DNA from: Sphingomonas ginsenosidivorax
GTDB taxonomy: Bacteria; Pseudomonadota; Alphaproteobacteria; Sphingomonadales; Sphingomonadaceae
DNA length: 64,000 bases
Direction: 5' to 3'
Assembly (NCBI RefSeq): GCF_007995065.1
Contig: NZ_VOQR01000001.1
Location: 313,001 to 377,000 of the forward strand
The notes under the pieces were generated by a model. That model was not told the origin of the DNA and did no database searches. It saw nothing but the letters and a program-made list of their open reading frames with translations. Position numbers and translations under genes: made by a program. Each line of letters opens with the position of its first letter. Position 1 is the first letter of the stretch. Positions 1 through 11,976 of this stretch are shown here, in pieces.

Positions 1-1429
1 CGACGCGCTGCTGCTGTCCGGCGGACAGCCCACGGCCGCGGGGCCCCAGCATCGTATCATAGCCCGCGGGCAGATGCAGGATCATGTCATGCGCGCCAGC
101 ACGCTGCGCGGCAGCGACCGCCGCGGCGTCGATGTCGTCGCCCAGCCGCGACTGGAAGCGCGAGATATTGTCCTTGATCGACCCCGACAGCAACGTGATG
201 TCCTGCGGCAGATAGCCGAGATGGCCGGCGAGCTGCTCGGGCTCCCAGTCGGTGTGCTTGGCGGAATCGAGCCGGACCGCGCCGCGATCGGCCACCCGGG
301 CATTCGCCATCACCTGCAACAGCGTCGACTTGCCCGCGCCGCTGGGGCCGACGACGGCGACGATCGCGGGCTTGTCGACCGCGAAGCTGATGTCGGCGAT
401 CAGCAGGCGCTTGCCGTCGGGGGCGAGCACGCTGACATTCTCGACCTGCAATACGGGGCGCGGGCGGGGCAATGCGGTGCGTGGGCCGGGCTCGGCATAG
501 TTCAGCGTGAACTCGTTGAGCTTGGCCAGCGCGTTGCGTGCATCGCCCAGGCCACGCCAGCCGCTGACGATCTGGTCGATCGGCCCGAGCGCGCGCGACA
601 TCAGCACGCTGGCGCTGATGATCGCGCCGGCCGAGATCATGTCGTTGATCGCGAGGAACGCGCCGATGCCGAGCGCAGCGGACTGCAGCGACAGGCGGGC
701 GAACTTGATGACGCCCGAATAGCGGCTCGCGGTCTCGGCGACGGCGCGGCCGGGCGCGGCCGACTGGACGCGCGAGGCGACGAACTGGTTGACCAGTGCG
801 TCGCGCATGCCGAGCGCGCGGATCGTGTCGGTCACGCTGCCGACCGCTTCCTGCGCGAAATAGGTGTCGGTCGAGCGTTCGGCGGCGGCCTTTGCCGCAG
901 CGCGGGTCGCGCGGTCGTTGGCGATCGCCAACGCGACCAGGATCGCAGCGCCGATCAGCGTGGCGAGCCCCAGCAGCGGATGGATGATCGTCGCGACGAT
1001 GATGTAGATCGGCGCCCAGGGCATGTCGAACAGCGCGCCGAGCGCGGGGCTGGCAAGGAACTGGCGCAACGTGTCGAAGTCGCGCATCACCTGTTGCGGA
1101 TGGCCGCCCGCCGCCGGCGTGCTGACCGTCATCCGCACCAGGCGCGGGCCGATCTCGTCGTCGAGCCGGATCGCGGCGCGCAACAGGATCGCGTTGCGCA
1201 TCTGGTCGAGCACCGACAGCGTCGCCAGTGCGCCCAGGATCACCAGCGTGATGAACACGAGCGTCAGCACGCCGCGCGTCGGTACGACCCGGTCATAGAC
1301 CTGGATCATGTAGATCGTCGGCGCGAGGTAGAGGATATTGACCAGCGCACTGAACAGCACGGCCCAGCGGACATGCGATCGGATCAAGCTCCAGGCCTGG
1401 TTGCTGAAGGGTTCCTTGGCCGCAAACAT
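1..1429 (-). CDS. Type I secretion ABC transporter, permease/ATPase (partial)
   Basis: Inner-membrane exporter of a type I secretion system, combining a transmembrane domain with a cytoplasmic ATPase. About 476 residues are visible and the C terminus runs off the left edge. Translation of the minus strand from the ATG at 1429 gives an N-terminal membrane domain (YLAPTIYMIQVYDRV near residue 35), then an ATPase domain with Walker A GPSGAGKST and the signature LSAGQQQR just before the edge. The order and lack of a long N-terminal peptidase domain fit the PrtD/HlyB-type exporters of RTX proteins. GAGG lies about 8 bases before the start. It is divergent from the giant RTX gene, and a TolC gene follows that gene, so together they look like one secretion locus. 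The membrane-fusion partner (HlyD type) is not in the window and may lie beyond the left edge. Confidence 0.93.
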   Translation of the reverse strand, partial: MFAAKEPFSNQAWSLIRSHVRWAVLFSALVNILYLAPTIYMIQVYDRVVPTRGVLTLVFITLVILGALATLSVLDQMRNAILLRAAIRLDDEIGPRLVRMTVSTPAAGGHPQQVMRDFDTLRQFLASPALGALFDMPWAPIYIIVATIIHPLLGLATLIGAAILVALAIANDRATRAAAKAAAERSTDTYFAQEAVGSVTDTIRALGMRDALVNQFVASRVQSAAPGRAVAETASRYSGVIKFARLSLQSAALGIGAFLAINDMISAGAIISASVLMSRALGPIDQIVSGWRGLGDARNALAKLNEFTLNYAEPGPRTALPRPRPVLQVENVSVLAPDGKRLLIADISFAVDKPAIVAVVGPSGAGKSTLLQVMANARVADRGAVRLDSAKHTDWEPEQLAGHLGYLPQDITLLSGSIKDNISRFQSRLGDDIDAAAVAAAQRAGAHDMILHLPAGYDTMLGPRGRGLSAGQQQRV

Positions 1430-2046
1430 CGACGCTACCTCAAGATCTTGCAATCATCGTGTGATGCGCTTGTGGACCATGCGCCCCTTCGATGAAAGGC
1501 GATGATCGACTGGCGCCGGCGACAGTCCCGCAAAAAAATCCCGATCGCGCACGATGACGTGGCGGCAGCAGATTGTTCGAAGCGTTCGTCTACGGCGCGC
1601 CCACCCCCGGCACGTCGCGCAGGCATTGCGGTATAGCGCGGGCAAGAGCGCGACAAGCGAAATCAGATACCGATCAAAACCGATGCGTCTCATAACGTAC
1701 TGGAAAGAGGTGGCGATGGAACGACATGTAACTGTCAGGTCTATCCGGGCCGCCACGCTCCTACGGGTCTTGCAGCGCAACAAACGTCGGGCCCCGCCTG
1801 ATTAATTCTTACAATATTCTTGGGAAGGTTGCAGCAGCTCGCTGTCCTCAAGAGGGGACTGCGGGGTCCGGACGGTTTTGCAACAATCGGTCATTTGACT
1901 TTGTTCCACAGTTGTCACAGCTAGCGTCAACTTCAATGAAGTGAGGAGGGGGGCTAACTTGGGTTGGGGCGAGTCGTCGGCTATCGTGCAGCAGTCTGGT
2001 ACCGCTGCCATGCATCAGGCAACATTTGGTCAGTAAACCGGGGGGT
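1430..2046. other. Divergent intergenic region
   Basis: About 0.6 kb between the exporter gene and the promoter of the RTX adhesin. Only short, unconvincing open frames are present, without good ribosome sites. It is less GC-rich than its surroundings near 1800-2000 and presumably holds control sequences for both divergent genes. No clear operator was recognised. Confidence 0.5.
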
Positions 2047-2076
2047 TTGACGAGATGTCGGCACGCGATCTATATT
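2047..2076 (+). promoter_or_regulatory. Putative sigma-70-type promoter of the RTX adhesin
   Basis: A TTGACG element at 2047-2052 and TATATT at 2071-2076 are separated by 18 bases, close to the housekeeping consensus. Transcription would begin near 2083 and leave a leader of about 190 bases before the adhesin start at 2275. Assigned by eye only. Confidence 0.5.
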
Positions 2077-2274
2077 ATACGTAAGTGAAGCTGCCGCTCA
2101 AAGAGAGCGGAGTGCCGATGCAAGCCTATCAGCAGTACATCACGTGACGTGCGTTTCGGTCGATCCGAAGCGCTGTTGACACGCGTCCACGACCAAATTC
2201 CCAATTCTCGTTCAGTTCATCATCATTCAGCGGCGCCGAACTCCGGCGAGCGACACAATCCGAGGATAAATACC

Positions 2275-5200
2275 ATGGCGATCATCAATGGTACGACCGG
2301 CAACGATACGGTAACTTTCGGCCAGAACAACGTCGACGACGTCTTCGACGGCCTTGCGGGCAATGACACGCTGGCGGCGGATGCGTCGGTCACCGCGAAC
2401 CTGACGATCGACATGGTCGCCGGCACGCTCAGCGGGACCGGCATCGGCAGCGACACCTTCCGTAATTTCGAGAACGTCACCGGCGGGTCGGGCAACGACG
2501 TCATCACGGGCGACAACAACGCAAACACCCTCAACGGTGGCGCCGGCAACGATACGCTGACCGGCGGTGGCGGCAACGACACGCTGAACGGCGGCGCGGG
2601 TGACGACAGGCTGTTCGGGGGCACGGGCGTCGACCAGCTCAACGGCGGGTCGGGCAACGACTATCTCGACGGTGGCGCCGACGCGGGCGACAATTCGCTT
2701 TCTGGCGGCCTCGGCACCGACACCGCGCGGGTCCATACGGTCGCGGCGAACGGCATCTCGGTCCAGTCGTCGATCACGCAGCTGATCTCTACCGGCCGCG
2801 GCGGCATCGACCGCGTCTCGACCGTCGAGACGATCGTCTTTGACAACAACGTCCAGGTCCAGGTCGCCGCATCGGGCAACGCGATCCTGCAGGCGAACGC
2901 TGACACCGTCGGCGTCCTCGCGGATGCGACCGCAAGCGAGACGGGCGGGATTGGCTTCGACTACGGAAACGGCGTTCTCCGGAACGACCTCGACATCGAC
3001 GACCGGATGAGCGTGACCGGAATTCGCGCCGGTACCGGCGCGGTTCAGGCGATCGCGGCGGGCGGCACCGTAACACTCGCCGGGACCTACGGCACGCTGA
3101 CGCTCGGCGCGAACGGCGCGTACACCTATGTCGCCGACAACGCCAAGCCGCTGGCGGAAGGGGTCGTCGCCGCCGACACCTTCACGTACAGCTCGACCGA
3201 CGGCGAGGCGACCGTCACCGCCAGCCTCGTGTTCAACGTCACCGGCAAGAACGACGCGCCCGTCCAGGGCACCATCACCCAGACGACCAACGACAACGCC
3301 GGCACGCTCACGCAGGATCTGAAGGCCGGCGCGACCGATGTCGACGGCGACACGCTGGCGGTCAGCGGCGTCAGCGCGACCTTCGTCGAAACCGGCACGA
3401 TTACGCCGCAACCGCTTTCGCCTCTGGCTTATCAGGTCGACGGCAACGGCAACTTCACCTTCAACCCGAGTTATTTCGATCGCCTGAACCTCGGCGCATC
3501 GGCAACGGTTTTGGTGAACTACACGCTGAGCGACGGCAACGGCGGCACGACGCCCGCAACCTTCAGCTTCGTCGTGCAGGGCGCGAACGACGCCGCGGTC
3601 TTCGCCGAGACGGGGCGTACGGTCCAGACGACCGAGGATGCGCCTTTCGCCTTTGCCACGCTCGACGTGACCGATGTCGACAACGCGATGGACTTCAACC
3701 TCGCACCGACCGATGACGGCATCGGAACGTACGGCACCTTCTCGATCGCGCCGGACGGCTTCTGGACCTACATCCTTAACGAGAATGCGCAATCGCTGAA
3801 CGTCGGCGCCAACCCGACCGAGACGTTCGACATCGTCAGTGCCGACGGTACTCCATCGACCGTCACGGTCCGTGTTCAGGGAAGCAACGACGCGGCGGTG
3901 ATCACCGGCACGCTGACGGGCAGCGTCGGCGAGAAGGCGGTATCGCCGATCACCGGTCAGGTCGCGGTCAACGACGTCGACAGTGCGGACTTGGTCACGA
4001 GCGTTGCCTTTGTCTCGCAGCAGCCGAACCTGGCCAAGGTATCCGATCCCTCGCTCGCGATCGCACCGAACCCACTCTCGGCAACGGGTCTCTACGGCAC
4101 CTTCACGATTACGGACGCTGGGGCGTGGAACTACGTCGTCGACTCGCGCGCCGTGGCGTTGACCGCCAACGCGACCGAGACGTTCCGCATCATCAGTTCG
4201 GACGGCACGCCCAAGGACATCGTCATCACCGTGGTGGGCGAGAATGACCCGACTGTCTTCTTGGGTGCCCGCACGGGCACGACCGACGAGGACGCGACGA
4301 CGGCCATCACCGGCACGATCGTCGCGACCGATCCGGACAGCCCGCATGCGTTCCAGGCCGGCACGCAAACGAGCGATCTCGGAACCTTCACGATCGACGC
4401 CAACGGCACCTGGACGTTCACCGTCAACACCGGCAACGCACAGGACATTCCCGGCGGCCAGTTCGACACCGTCACCTTCACCGTCGCGACCAATGGCGGC
4501 GCCGCCAGCAGCGTGATGATCACGGTCAACGGCAGCAACGACCTGTCCGAGCCGGGCGGCGACACCGGCCCGAACATGTTCGAGAATGGCTATGACGCAG
4601 ACGACGTGCTGCATACCGCGAGCACGGTTTCCGGGCTGGTCATCGCGAACGATCCCGACGCCGGTGAGAATACGTGGCAGGCGGGTACCTTCGCCGGCGA
4701 TTACGGCTCGCTGACGATCGCTGCGGACGGCAACTACACCTACACGCTGAACCAGACCGATCCGTTCATCAACGCGCTGAAGATCGGCGCCAAGGCGAAC
4801 GACACGATCATCGTGTACACCTTCGACGGCACCGCGCAGGAAATCTCGGTCGGTATCAACGGTGCGGACGATGTCGCGACGTTTACCGGTACCGCTGCGG
4901 AAGTCGACGCGGACGAAACGAGCGTCTCGGGCACCGTGGTCACGATCGATCCCGACAGCGACACCGCGCCCCTGACGTCGACCAGCACGCTGGTCGGCAC
5001 GTACGGCAAGCTCGTCCTGAACGGCAATGGTACCTATGTCTACACGGTCAACCCGGCGGCGGCGGGGCCGCTGTCGGGTGAGGAGAACCCGACCGACACG
5101 TTCGACTTCACCACGCCGGACGGCACGGCGGGCCAGGTGGTCATCACCATCAACGGCATCGACGATGCGCCCACGGTCGGCACGATCGAAGCCGACCCGA

Positions 5201-8200
5201 TCGACGAGGACGACATCCTCTACTCGCAGGACCTGCTCGCCGGTTCTACCGATCCCGACGGCAACGAAACGCTGTCGGTCGCCGAGGTGTCGATCGTCAT
5301 CAGTGGCGCGCCGGAAGGTTCGGGGCTCAACGGCACGTTCGATGCGGACGACCTGCCAACCGGCTTCACGCTGGTGGGTTCAACGCTGTCGATCGATCCG
5401 AACTACTTCAACAGCCTGTCGGTGCTGGAATTCGCGCAGGTTCAGGTCAACTACACCGTCACCGACGGCGTGTTCCCGACCGCGACCAGCTACGTCATCA
5501 GCGTCGCGGGCAACAACGACTTCCCCGTCTTCACGCCGCAGGAGTCCGGCGCCACCACCGATCAGGACGCCGCGTTCACGCACGACCTGCTGGCTGGCAT
5601 CACTGACCCCGACTATACCTATCGCGCAGATTCCCAGGTCGTTCCCGGCAGCATCGACGCCACGTCGAGCGGAGACAGCGACCACGCGCTGACCAGCGAC
5701 GACTATTCGGTCGACGAGGCCGGCATCTTCACGCTCGACGCGACGGTGTTTGCGGATCTCGCCGAGGGCGAGACCCAGACGGTTACCGTGAACTATCTCG
5801 TCGACGACGAAGAGGCGGCGGAGACGGAGGCAAGCTATACCTTCGTCGTGACCGGCGTCGACGACAAGGCGGTCATCGACGGCACCGTGACGGGCAGCAT
5901 CAGCGAGGACGGCACGTCCGTTCCCGAGAGCGCGCCGTCGAACACCGTCAGCGGCACGCTGACCGAGACCGACGTCGATGCCGACGCCCCGCACATCTTC
6001 TCGGTGCAGGACGAGGACGGTGCTGTCGCGGACTTCGTCCAGGGTGAATACGGTACCTTCTCGGTGACCGAATCGGGCGTCTGGACCTACACGCTCGACA
6101 TCGAGGACGCGCAGTCGCTCAAGCAGGACTTCGACGAAACCTTCACGGTGTACACCGACGACGGGTCTTCGAAGCAGGTCACCGTCACCGTCAACGGCAT
6201 CGACGATGTCGCGGTCGTTTCCGGCCGGACCGGAGAAACGGACGAGGACGCGACGGCGCCGGTCACCGGCACGCTGGTGGTCTCGGACGCGGACGACGAA
6301 ACGTCGATCATGGCCGAGAGCAATGTGCGGACCGCGCATGGCAGCTTCTCGATCGACTCGGCCGGCGTGTGGTCGTTCACCGTCGACAACGCGTCGGTAC
6401 AGTACCTCAACGTCGAGGAGTCGGTGACCGACACGCTGGAGGTCCAGGCCGGCGCCGAGACCGTCACGCTCAGCGTCACGATCAACGGCACCAACGACAT
6501 CGCCACCAGCGATGGCGGGTCGGCGATCCTGACCAACGATAATGCGGGGGCCGTACTGGTCGACCTGGTGTCGGACATCACCGATCCCGACGACACCCCG
6601 ACCGTGGAGATCACGCGCATCACCCTGCTCGATGGGTCGGGTCACATCATCCCCGGCGCTGTTCTGCCGGAAAGCGCCTACACAATCGACGGCACCGACT
6701 TCACGCTCAACACCGGTTTCTTCGACCGCCTCAACGTGGGCCAGCTGAACCAGGTCCGCATCGCCTATACCGTGACCAGTGGGACGGAGACGTTCCAGGA
6801 CTTCCGCGTCATCGCGGTGCAGGGTGCAGACGACGCCGCCGTGGTGGTGGCCACGTCGGTGACGACGCAGGAGGATACGGCTCTCACCGGCCATGTCGCG
6901 ACGTTCGACGTAGACAACGGCAATAGCCCGACGGGCACGGTCTCGTTGGTAAGCGGCCCGACCCACGGGACCGTCGCGCTGCAGGCTGACGGCACGTTCA
7001 CCTACACGCCCGACGCGAACTTCAACGGCACGGACACGTTCTATGTCACCAGCCCGGGTGCTGTCGCCAACGTGACGTCGAGCCTTGTAAACACCCTCGG
7101 CGGCGCTGCAGGGTTTGGCGAGAACGTCGTGCCGGCCTCGGAAGACGGCGCTCAGTCGATCGCCCTCACAGAAGTATTCGGCGCGAACGGACTGACCGTG
7201 TTTGGGCAGACGTACCTGACCGCGAAGATTGCGACGAATGGGTATCTCGTGCTCGGAAACAATGCCGGCATGGACTATCTACCCGGTGCTATCGCAAATA
7301 TCGGCTCGCCAGTGTTTAGCGTGTTCGGCGCCGATTCAAGCAGCATCGCACCAACTAGCGGCACATCGCCGGGCGGGAACTCGCAGGGAACCGGCAGGGT
7401 TTATTACGACCTCGATGCGGCCACCAAGACGCTGACGATCACCTATGACGACGTCGGGCATTACCCGTCGGACTCAGGTGGGATCGAAGGTGCGAAATCT
7501 AACGCCTATCAGATGACGATCCATCAGTTGGCCGATGGCTCGCTGGATGTGACCTACCGTTATGAAAACGTCGAATGGCGCTTTAGTGACAATAATCCCC
7601 AATCGAATGCGCCCTTCGTCGGGATCACCGACGGCACCTTGGAGAACCGGGTGGTCGTTACAGCCGACGCGCTGACGCTCGATACGACGACTGGCAACAC
7701 GGGCATCACCGGCGTTTACCACTTCACGGTGTCGTCGACCGGGGTAATCACACAAACGCCGATCGCGATTGCCGTCACCGTGACCGTCGACCCGGTCAAC
7801 GATGCGCCGACGATCGTCGGAACCGGGGAAACCGTGTCCGAAAGCGAAGGCTACTACCGGATCGACCTGGCATCGAAAGCCAGCGACGTCGACGGCGACA
7901 CGCTGTCGGTGTCGGGCACCCCGTCGGTGCATGTCGTCAACGCCGACGGCACCGACACGCTGCTCGACCCCGATCTCTATGAGATCAACGAGGACGGCTC
8001 GGTAACGCTCAATCTCGACGAGATCGGTGTCCCGCTGCACAACGGGCAGACCGAGACGATCCGGATCGACTATGCCGTCAGCGATGGCGAGGCGGACCCA
8101 GTGGCCGGATCCTACACGGTCGTCGTTACCGGCGAGCCGGAACAGATCTTCGCTCTCGAGGACGGTGGGCCGACCAACGGCACGCTGTATGATGACGATA

Positions 8201-10374
8201 TCTACGGCAGCAACGTCGTCGATATCGTCATGGCGGGCCAGGGCAACGACAACGTCTACGGCAATGACGGCAACGACGTCCTCTACGGCAACCAAGGCAA
8301 CGACACGCTGTACGGTGGCCAAGGCAACGACACACTGTTTGGGGGCCAAGGCGACGACATGCTGTTCGGCGGCAGTGGCGACGACTATCTCGAGGGCGGC
8401 AAGGGCACCAACGCCATTCATGGGGGCGGCGGCAATGACACCGTCGGCTATACCAACGCAGCCAGCGCGGTGACCGCCACGCTAATCGGTCAGGGAAGCG
8501 ACCAATGGTTGCCGCAGGTTGCGCTGCACGGCGTGGGCGTCGGCACCGCAGCTGCAACCAATGCCGGCAGCGACCTGGTCGACACCTATTACGACATTGC
8601 CAACATCACCGGCAGCCGCTTCGGCGATACGCTGACGGGCGACGACAACGACAACATCCTCACCGGCGGCCTCGGCAACGACACGCTCGACGGTGGCGAA
8701 GGCGTCGATACCGCGGCGTTCGCCGGGGTAGCTGCGGGCTATACGTTCACCACGATCGCCAATGCCGACGGCCTGGTCACCGGCTTCTCAGCTGTGACCG
8801 ACACCAATATCGCGAACGGCAACGAAGGCACCGACACGCTGACGGGCATCGAGCAGTTGCAATTCGCGGATGTGCGGCTTTCGGCGGACGACGCGGTCCA
8901 GGTGTTCGACGCGGCGGGCAAGCTGACCGGTACGTTCAACTCCATCGACGACGCGGTCGACTCGGCGGTCTCGGGCGGCACCGTGATCATCCGCGGCGGC
9001 ACCTATGTCGAACAGGTCACCGTCACCGGTGTCACGAACCTGACGATCAAGGCGGCTGCCAACGAGACGGTGACCATCGTCGCGCCGGAAGTCCTCCAAA
9101 TCACGGGTGAGCGGATCAACGGGACCGCCGTCAACGGGATCCTCACCGTAACGGACTCCACCAACGTCCGCATCGAAGGGATCCATATCGATGGTGCAGG
9201 CGCCGGTGGTTCGGCGATCGGCGAGGACGAGTTCTCGGGCGTGTTCTTCGAAAACAGCTCGGGCGGTCTGTTCGACGTCAACGTGACCAGCATCCGCGAC
9301 GCGTATGTCGACGAGGACGGTGGGATCAGCGGCGGTCAGCGCGGTCGTGCGGTCCTTGTCGAGAACGACAGCGCACTCGCCTTCCAGATGTCGGGAGGTT
9401 CGATCAGCGACTTCCAGAAGAACGGTCTGGTCGCCACGAACGCCGTGCTCAACGTCCAGGGGGTCGAGATCACCGGGGGCGGCGTGGTCGGGGGTCTTGC
9501 CCAGAACGGCATCGTGACCTTCGGGTCGTCGGGCCTCATCGCGGGGAACACCATCGGCGGGCTCGGCTATGCGACCGACGCGAGCAGCGCCACGGGAATC
9601 CTGCTGGTCAGCGGCAGCCATGACTTGATGGTGACCGGCAACACCGTCGTCGGTGCGTCGGCGGAGAGCTTCTTCACAGGCATCTACGTCGACACCGACG
9701 TCACCGGCGGCGGCGTCACCGGCAACACGATCAGTAATGCGGATACCGGCATCATCGTCGATGGCGCCATCGGTCCGCAGACGATCGCGGTCAGCGGCAA
9801 CATCGTCACTGCATCCGATATCGGCGTCGATTTCGCGCCGACCAACCTGGACGCAACGGTCGCACACATCGTCACCGGGTCGGGTCTTCACGACGAGCTC
9901 GACGGTGCTGGCGGCAACGACACGCTGACCGGGCTGTACGGTGACGACACGCTGTTCGGTAACGGCGGCGGCGATACCCTGTACGGCAACCAAGGCAACG
10001 ACACGCTGCATGGCGGGGCCGGTAACGACACGCTGTACGGTGGGCAGAACAACGACGTGCTGTTCGGTGACGACGGCGACGATGTCTTGGTCGGCGGTCT
10101 CGGCAGCAACACGCTGACCGGCGGTGCTGGTGCTGACCGGTTCGTGATGAACGCGGCTGGCCGTGACACGATCCTGGACTTCCACCAGGGCGAGGGCGAC
10201 CGCATCGACCTGCGCACGCTCGGCTATACCAGCGACAGCCAACTGGTCGTCAGCCAGGTGGGCGACCATTACACCGTCGAGAGCGTCGCCAGCACCAACG
10301 GCGTCGCGGACTTCCACCTCGACGTCTTCGGTGCGACGACGGCGCCGAACCATGACGCGTTCATCTTCGCCTAA
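2275..10374 (+). CDS. Giant VCBS/RTX adhesin-like protein, T1SS substrate
   Basis: A 2,699-residue secreted, calcium-binding, adhesin-like protein. The ATG at 2275 is chosen because GAGGA sits 8 bases upstream and the protein then begins [13 protein letters not shown], typical of RTX proteins; an upstream in-frame start at 2149 lacks this. Order: RTX nonapeptides (about 71-142); roughly a dozen VCBS/cadherin-like repeats each ending in G-x-[ND]-D motifs (about 209-1520); a cadherin-like repeat interrupted by a nidogen-like (NIDO) module (about 1600-1820); another VCBS repeat; RTX (about 1981-2059); a shorter RTX patch; a right-handed beta-helix stretch (about 2213-2532); C-terminal RTX (about 2541-2622) and a serralysin-type tail ending HDAFIFA. 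There is no N-terminal signal peptide, as expected for type I secretion. A role in surface attachment or biofilm is inferred from family resemblance. Confidence 0.9.
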   Translation: MAIINGTTGNDTVTFGQNNVDDVFDGLAGNDTLAADASVTANLTIDMVAGTLSGTGIGSDTFRNFENVTGGSGNDVITGDNNANTLNGGAGNDTLTGGGGNDTLNGGAGDDRLFGGTGVDQLNGGSGNDYLDGGADAGDNSLSGGLGTDTARVHTVAANGISVQSSITQLISTGRGGIDRVSTVETIVFDNNVQVQVAASGNAILQANADTVGVLADATASETGGIGFDYGNGVLRNDLDIDDRMSVTGIRAGTGAVQAIAAGGTVTLAGTYGTLTLGANGAYTYVADNAKPLAEGVVAADTFTYSSTDGEATVTASLVFNVTGKNDAPVQGTITQTTNDNAGTLTQDLKAGATDVDGDTLAVSGVSATFVETGTITPQPLSPLAYQVDGNGNFTFNPSYFDRLNLGASATVLVNYTLSDGNGGTTPATFSFVVQGANDAAVFAETGRTVQTTEDAPFAFATLDVTDVDNAMDFNLAPTDDGIGTYGTFSIAPDGFWTYILNENAQSLNVGANPTETFDIVSADGTPSTVTVRVQGSNDAAVITGTLTGSVGEKAVSPITGQVAVNDVDSADLVTSVAFVSQQPNLAKVSDPSLAIAPNPLSATGLYGTFTITDAGAWNYVVDSRAVALTANATETFRIISSDGTPKDIVITVVGENDPTVFLGARTGTTDEDATTAITGTIVATDPDSPHAFQAGTQTSDLGTFTIDANGTWTFTVNTGNAQDIPGGQFDTVTFTVATNGGAASSVMITVNGSNDLSEPGGDTGPNMFENGYDADDVLHTASTVSGLVIANDPDAGENTWQAGTFAGDYGSLTIAADGNYTYTLNQTDPFINALKIGAKANDTIIVYTFDGTAQEISVGINGADDVATFTGTAAEVDADETSVSGTVVTIDPDSDTAPLTSTSTLVGTYGKLVLNGNGTYVYTVNPAAAGPLSGEENPTDTFDFTTPDGTAGQVVITINGIDDAPTVGTIEADPIDEDDILYSQDLLAGSTDPDGNETLSVAEVSIVISGAPEGSGLNGTFDADDLPTGFTLVGSTLSIDPNYFNSLSVLEFAQVQVNYTVTDGVFPTATSYVISVAGNNDFPVFTPQESGATTDQDAAFTHDLLAGITDPDYTYRADSQVVPGSIDATSSGDSDHALTSDDYSVDEAGIFTLDATVFADLAEGETQTVTVNYLVDDEEAAETEASYTFVVTGVDDKAVIDGTVTGSISEDGTSVPESAPSNTVSGTLTETDVDADAPHIFSVQDEDGAVADFVQGEYGTFSVTESGVWTYTLDIEDAQSLKQDFDETFTVYTDDGSSKQVTVTVNGIDDVAVVSGRTGETDEDATAPVTGTLVVSDADDETSIMAESNVRTAHGSFSIDSAGVWSFTVDNASVQYLNVEESVTDTLEVQAGAETVTLSVTINGTNDIATSDGGSAILTNDNAGAVLVDLVSDITDPDDTPTVEITRITLLDGSGHIIPGAVLPESAYTIDGTDFTLNTGFFDRLNVGQLNQVRIAYTVTSGTETFQDFRVIAVQGADDAAVVVATSVTTQEDTALTGHVATFDVDNGNSPTGTVSLVSGPTHGTVALQADGTFTYTPDANFNGTDTFYVTSPGAVANVTSSLVNTLGGAAGFGENVVPASEDGAQSIALTEVFGANGLTVFGQTYLTAKIATNGYLVLGNNAGMDYLPGAIANIGSPVFSVFGADSSSIAPTSGTSPGGNSQGTGRVYYDLDAATKTLTITYDDVGHYPSDSGGIEGAKSNAYQMTIHQLADGSLDVTYRYENVEWRFSDNNPQSNAPFVGITDGTLENRVVVTADALTLDTTTGNTGITGVYHFTVSSTGVITQTPIAIAVTVTVDPVNDAPTIVGTGETVSESEGYYRIDLASKASDVDGDTLSVSGTPSVHVVNADGTDTLLDPDLYEINEDGSVTLNLDEIGVPLHNGQTETIRIDYAVSDGEADPVAGSYTVVVTGEPEQIFALEDGGPTNGTLYDDDIYGSNVVDIVMAGQGNDNVYGNDGNDVLYGNQGNDTLYGGQGNDTLFGGQGDDMLFGGSGDDYLEGGKGTNAIHGGGGNDTVGYTNAASAVTATLIGQGSDQWLPQVALHGVGVGTAAATNAGSDLVDTYYDIANITGSRFGDTLTGDDNDNILTGGLGNDTLDGGEGVDTAAFAGVAAGYTFTTIANADGLVTGFSAVTDTNIANGNEGTDTLTGIEQLQFADVRLSADDAVQVFDAAGKLTGTFNSIDDAVDSAVSGGTVIIRGGTYVEQVTVTGVTNLTIKAAANETVTIVAPEVLQITGERINGTAVNGILTVTDSTNVRIEGIHIDGAGAGGSAIGEDEFSGVFFENSSGGLFDVNVTSIRDAYVDEDGGISGGQRGRAVLVENDSALAFQMSGGSISDFQKNGLVATNAVLNVQGVEITGGGVVGGLAQNGIVTFGSSGLIAGNTIGGLGYATDASSATGILLVSGSHDLMVTGNTVVGASAESFFTGIYVDTDVTGGGVTGNTISNADTGIIVDGAIGPQTIAVSGNIVTASDIGVDFAPTNLDATVAHIVTGSGLHDELDGAGGNDTLTGLYGDDTLFGNGGGDTLYGNQGNDTLHGGAGNDTLYGGQNNDVLFGDDGDDVLVGGLGSNTLTGGAGADRFVMNAAGRDTILDFHQGEGDRIDLRTLGYTSDSQLVVSQVGDHYTVESVASTNGVADFHLDVFGATTAPNHDAFIFA
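7060..7740 (+). other. NIDO (nidogen-like) module inside the adhesin
   Basis: Residues of about 1600-1820 of the giant adhesin read like a nidogen extracellular domain (motifs [40 protein letters not shown]). It splits a cadherin-like repeat: the first half ([15 protein letters not shown]) lies before and the last strands ([13 protein letters not shown]) after it. By eye the DNA is less GC-rich than the flanking repeats, which suggests a later insertion. Confidence 0.6.
8911..9870 (+). other. Right-handed beta-helix region inside the adhesin
   Basis: Residues of about 2213-2532 begin like pectin-lyase-fold proteins ([21 protein letters not shown]) and continue with repeated short strands such as [10 protein letters not shown] and [10 protein letters not shown], the pattern of parallel beta-helix domains. 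It is flanked on both sides by RTX blocks. Whether it binds or cleaves a polysaccharide cannot be told; no catalytic residues were identified. Confidence 0.6.
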
Positions 10375-10383
10375 ACCCATGAG

Positions 10384-10412
10384 CCCGGTCCACATTATCC
10401 ATGTGGACCGGG
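10384..10412 (+). terminator. Hairpin after the adhesin gene
   Basis: A perfect 12-bp inverted repeat (CCCGGTCCACAT and its complement) with a 5-base loop lies 9 bases after the adhesin stop. No U-tract follows, so it may be a weak terminator or an mRNA-end stabiliser that separates the adhesin transcript from tolC. Confidence 0.65.
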
Positions 10413-10494
10413 TCGCTATCGTACAATAGTGTCGGCACGGGGCCGGCACGGAGCCTAGCGAAGCCGATAGTGCCTGGTGTAAAAGCGTGGACGA

Positions 10495-11976
10495 ATGATG
10501 GTGTCAGCTTCCGGTTTTCTTCGTGGCGTCTTCGGGCGCCACTTTCTTGCGCGGATATTGGGGTCGGCAGCGGCCGGACTGGCAATGACCGCGGCCACCA
10601 CGGCCCGCGCCGAGACACTCGCTGAGGCGATCGCGACGGCCTACGACACCAATCCCGACATCCTGGCACAACGCGAACTGCTCCGGGCGATCAACGAACG
10701 CTATCTCCAGGCGCGCGCGCAGCTCGGCTTCACGGTCGACGCCACTGCCTCGATCCAGACTCAGCGCGCGCTCGTCGACAGCAACGTCACGGCCAACAAC
10801 GAAGTCACCGCGCAGACCGCGTCGCAGACGCTGACGGTGATCCAGCCGCTCTATTCCGGCGGACGACTCCACGCCGCACTGCAGGCGGCGCTCGCCAACG
10901 TGTTCCTGAACTATCAATATGTCCGGCGCGCGCAGGCCCGCGTGCTGACGCAGGTCGTGACCTCCTACGCCGACGTCCAGCGCGACCAGCAGATCGTCGC
11001 GATCAGCACCGAGAATGTCGGGCTGCTCCAGGGCCAGATCGACCAGACCCGCGCGAAGCTGGCCGCCAAGTCGGCGACGCTGACCGACCGCGACCAAGGG
11101 TTCGCGCGGTTCGCGGCCGCGCAGGCGCAGTTGGTCGTCGCGACCGCGCGCCTGCGCGCCAGCGAGAGCAGTTTTCGCGCCGTCGTGGGGCGTGATCCGG
11201 GTACGCTCGAGCCGGTCCCGCCGCTCCCCGATCTCGCGAAATCGGTCGACGGTTTCTACGCGATCGCCGAGCGGAGCAGCCCGGTGCTTCTGAGCGCCGA
11301 TTTCCAGGAGCGTGCGTCGCGCGCCGGCGTCCTGCAGGCAAAGGCGGCGACGCGGCCGTCGCTGGCGCTGCGCGGCGACGTCAGCCAGGGGCCGCTGCTG
11401 CCTTACAACGACCAGCTGCGCAACGACAACCAGACCGTCCGGCTGGTGCTGAGCGTGCCGATCTATTCGTCGGGCGCGGTGTCGTCGCGGATCCGCGAAT
11501 CGCGTGCGCGCAACCGCTCGGACATCGACCTGATCGAGAGCGCGCGGCGCCAGGTCCGGCTGTCGGTCTCGCAGGCCTATGAACAGATGCGCGGCAGCCA
11601 GCAGGCGCTCGATCTCTACGACCAGCAGGTCACCGCGCAGGCCGGCGTCTACAAGGGCACGAAGATCGAGGAACGCTTCGCGTTGCGCTCGGCGCTCGAC
11701 ATCCTGAACGCCGCGCAGGAGCTCAACAACGCGCGCATCGCCCGCGCCAATGCGGCGCATGACAGCTATGTCGGCGAGGCGACGCTGATCGCCGCCGCCG
11801 GCCGACTCAGCCCGCAGACCTTCGGGATCAAGGCAGCGATCGATCCCCTAGCGCCCGACGTCCAGCGGCTCAACGATCGCGACCGGATCCCGTGGATGAT
11901 GGCGGTCGATGCGATCGATTCGATCGGCCAGTCCAGCGTGTTCGACGGGGTCGTGACGAGTGACCTTCATGACTGA
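10495..11976 (+). CDS. TolC-family outer-membrane channel of the T1SS
   Basis: Outer-membrane efflux and secretion channel, 493 residues, similar in length to other TolC proteins. The N terminus is a signal peptide (RILGSAAAGLAMTAATTARA, cleavage expected after ARA), followed by ETLAEAIATAYDTNPDI, the standard first helix of TolC-type proteins. Two repeats of long coiled-coil helices with the outer-membrane beta segment (SQTLTVIQPLYSGG) follow. It sits just downstream of the RTX adhesin and close to the exporter gene, so it probably completes the secretion channel. Two ATG codons open the frame (10495 and 10498) and either could serve. The 3' end overlaps the next gene by 8 bases. Confidence 0.92.
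   Translation: MMVSASGFLRGVFGRHFLARILGSAAAGLAMTAATTARAETLAEAIATAYDTNPDILAQRELLRAINERYLQARAQLGFTVDATASIQTQRALVDSNVTANNEVTAQTASQTLTVIQPLYSGGRLHAALQAALANVFLNYQYVRRAQARVLTQVVTSYADVQRDQQIVAISTENVGLLQGQIDQTRAKLAAKSATLTDRDQGFARFAAAQAQLVVATARLRASESSFRAVVGRDPGTLEPVPPLPDLAKSVDGFYAIAERSSPVLLSADFQERASRAGVLQAKAATRPSLALRGDVSQGPLLPYNDQLRNDNQTVRLVLSVPIYSSGAVSSRIRESRARNRSDIDLIESARRQVRLSVSQAYEQMRGSQQALDLYDQQVTAQAGVYKGTKIEERFALRSALDILNAAQELNNARIARANAAHDSYVGEATLIAAAGRLSPQTFGIKAAIDPLAPDVQRLNDRDRIPWMMAVDAIDSIGQSSVFDGVVTSDLHD

Noticed and set aside
74..1495. 473-codon plus-strand frame over the ABC exporter
   Set aside because: The minus strand carries Walker A and signature motifs in one frame to the edge; the plus frame is a shadow.
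1802..2011. 69-codon minus-strand frame upstream of the adhesin
   Set aside because: No ribosome site, no recognisable product, and it lies in presumed promoter DNA.
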